Positions 62,533 through 64,000 of a stretch of DNA of 64,000 nt are shown here, in pieces. The position numbers and the translations under genes were made by a program. The notes beneath the pieces are model-generated. The model searched no databases, was not told the DNA's origin, and saw nothing but the letters and a program-made list of their open reading frames with translations. The stretch comes from Halocatena salina (lineage in GTDB: Archaea > Halobacteriota > Halobacteria > Halobacteriales > Haloarculaceae), in the NCBI RefSeq assembly GCF_023115355.1, contig NZ_CP096021.1:351307-415306 (forward strand), in the 5' to 3' direction. Each line of letters opens with the position of its first letter. The stretch's first letter is position 1.

Positions 62533-62599
62533 GTTTCAATCCCGTCGTGGGTTTCTGATGCGGCCGCAATACCCTAGAAACCCAATGCAGAATTGAAAC
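62533..62599. repeat. Two degenerate CRISPR repeats facing each other
   Basis: gtttcaatcccgtcgtgggtttctgatg (28 nt from 62533, described by position) follows the orientation of the array at 60.4 kb. At 62571-62599 the complement of the array repeat appears (read leftward gtttcaattctgcattgg then gtttctagggt), with two changes in its first 29 positions. They are only about 10 bases apart and point toward each other, so they look like the fused ends of deleted arrays. Confidence 0.65.
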
Positions 62600-63433
62600 A
62601 GCTCCGTCTATACTGTCAATTTATGGTAACGGCATGGCTAAAAGATGGCTAATGTATTTCATGTCTCAACGATTTCCGCGAATTCCCTTCATACGTGTCG
62701 TTCGACCGCTGCCTACCGTCCATCGGCGGTGTTGAGGTCCGGTTAGGGATTACTGAAAGTATGGAGCCACACTGTCTGAACACATGCAGCGGTGTCCGTC
62801 GGACATATCAACTAGCAGGGGACGAACAGATTGACAGCTGCGTACGAACCATCCGCGAATCGTGCCGGTGGATAGCCCCTGTAACGGACGGTCAAGCGGT
62901 GTAACACCACTTTCTATCTGAACTCAGGCGGTTTCAGTTTAGCCGCGATGTCCTCCCGGTCGAGGGACGACATGAGACTCAGCCTACCAACTCTGGAAGC
63001 AACGAGGACGTTCAGGGAGTTGAAGGTCACGAAATCCCGGATAGTTCACGTGGCCGCCGTAACCGTGTTCGACGAGGAGGAACGGCTCGTCGCCATCATC
63101 AAGCGTCTGTACAGGACGGTCCCGATCACGGCCGCGAGCATCGCATGATGCCCCATCGACGTAAAGCCGGGTTCGGCCGCTTCGATACCGAAGAACGGTG
63201 GGAATGACTCAGCGGACGTATGCCCGAATCACTCCACACCACGACGGGGTGGATATCGCCCGTAACGAGACTCGCTAGCAACGGCGTACAGAGATCCCGA
63301 ACAATCGTCGGAACCATGAGCTCGCGCGCTCTTACACCCACGCCGGCAGGGCAGCGGGCCTGAGCGAATCGCACACGAAAGGGAGACGTTCGTGCCGGTC
63401 TCCTCAGTGGCGAGGGAACGGAGCATGTTGGTG
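62600..63433. other. 0.8-kb decayed region
   Basis: No intact gene. Leftward pieces in different frames have coding character (VPTIVRDLCTPLLASLVTGD; then FFGIEAAEPGFTSMGHHAML, AAVIGTVLYRRLMM), suggesting a membrane-protein gene broken by several frameshifts around 63000-63430. Family not recognised. Confidence 0.35.
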
Positions 63434-63914
63434 TTAGAGTTCGAGATGGCGCGTCAGGAACGCGCCAACCGTTTTCCAGTGATTCTTGATCTGCTCGTGT
63501 TCGACGAGCGCATGGCCATGGTCCTCGTTTTCGTGGTGGTCGAAGTCCTGTCCTTGCTCACACCCATGCTCGATGAGTAGCACCAACAACCGCTGGGCCG
63601 TCCGTGTCTTCTCTACCGACGGCCGAGAGACGAATTCGAGCGCTCGGGGATCGATCCTCCGACTCGCCTGCCCGCGCCGGCTGCATCTCCACGGTACAGC
63701 TCATAAAACCGGGAATGGGTAAGGCAGTCGTACAGCCCACTAAACGATCCCACAGCTCATCGAGGGCTGTTAATTTCTCGATGTTCGCTTCGGCGACGAA
63801 GGGCTCGTCTAATCCGGCGTCGACAAGCCCTTCGCCGAACGACTCCACAGCCTCCTCGTGGGCTTCGGCAACCACCCGTCTGAGCGCCTGCTGGAGGTGG
63901 GGATTCGTCTCCAA
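63434..63914 (-). pseudogene. Frameshifted hypothetical gene at the window edge
   Basis: The first frame (SEITAVCEYDLETNPHLQQA ... DELWDRLVGCTTALPIPGFM) continues after a shift near 63640 as ALEFVSRPSVEKTRTAQRLL and VLLIEHGCEQGQDFDHHENE, DHGHALVEHEQIKNHWKTVG, FLTRHLEL, stopping at 63434-63436. The second part has a His/Asp/Glu-rich stretch that could bind metal. A TTG at 63912-63914 is the only evident start, and the frame is open further upstream. I do not recognise the family. Confidence 0.4.
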
Positions 63915-64000
63915 GTCGTATTCACAGACGGCAGTGATCTCCGAGATGCTCTGATGAGTCGTGCGATAATTATTAAATAACTATACCAATAATCGGTAAT

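Overview
The window is from a haloarchaeon (class Halobacteria). The evidence is acidic proteomes rich in Asp/Glu, a thermosome subunit, universal stress and CBS/DUF21 proteins of haloarchaeal type, Tat/lipobox substrate-binding proteins, archaeal TATA boxes placed 25-30 nt before start codons (leaderless genes), and decayed IS5-type haloarchaeal transposases. I cannot narrow it to a genus. Many decayed genes, long AT-rich gaps and a ParA-type partition cassette with its own repeats suggest a megaplasmid or a plasmid-derived accessory region. I found no rRNA or tRNA gene.

Layout. 0.2-7.7 kb: a thermosome subunit and a DHH phosphoesterase (minus strand), a dead IS5-type transposase, then an ATP-grasp ligase and a sulfatase-fold protein. 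8.0-24.9 kb: a nickel/cobalt island. It holds two intact NikR regulators and one shortened NikR-like gene, a NitT/TauT-type ABC transporter, an ECF-type CbiM/NikM-N-Q-O transporter, two tandem CobW GTPases, a MoaB-like protein, a truncated cbiL and a complete Dpp/Nik-type ABC transporter. 25-31.7 kb: a 24-residue zinc-finger protein, a cupin, remnants of feoB and of an aldehyde dehydrogenase, a DUF1450-like CxGHCG protein overlapping a Cys-type sulfatase, and a CtBP-like dehydrogenase. 32-36 kb: a tandem universal stress protein, a CNNM/CBS membrane protein and a B3/B4-domain protein.

36.3-44.3 kb is the most striking part: a class II lanthipeptide locus. It has a 1081-residue LanM whose cyclase zinc site reads Cys-Cys-Cys (CCG motif), two precursor peptides that share leader, core pattern and promoter spacing (one only 55 residues long), and an ABC export or immunity pair. 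No C39-type processing peptidase is present. 44.7-53 kb: a transsulfuration enzyme, a MOSC protein, a small regulator with two paralogous membrane proteins, a second ABC-2 pair and a cytochrome P450.

53.3-55 kb: a ParA cassette bracketed by two identical 15-bp palindromes and surrounded by related GATTCA elements. 55.3-60 kb: a DUF457 membrane hydrolase, a winged-helix regulator and a Tat-exported GMC oxidoreductase pair. 60.2-64 kb is decayed: an orphan CRISPR mini-array (four 37-nt repeats, transcribed leftward), a frameshifted Fic-like gene, a transposase tail with two degenerate CRISPR repeats facing each other, and fragments with several frameshifts.

Functionally the two coherent themes are transition-metal acquisition and its regulation (8-25 kb) and the making and export of a modified peptide (36-44 kb). 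Functional statements rest on motifs and gene context read by eye; no database search was run.
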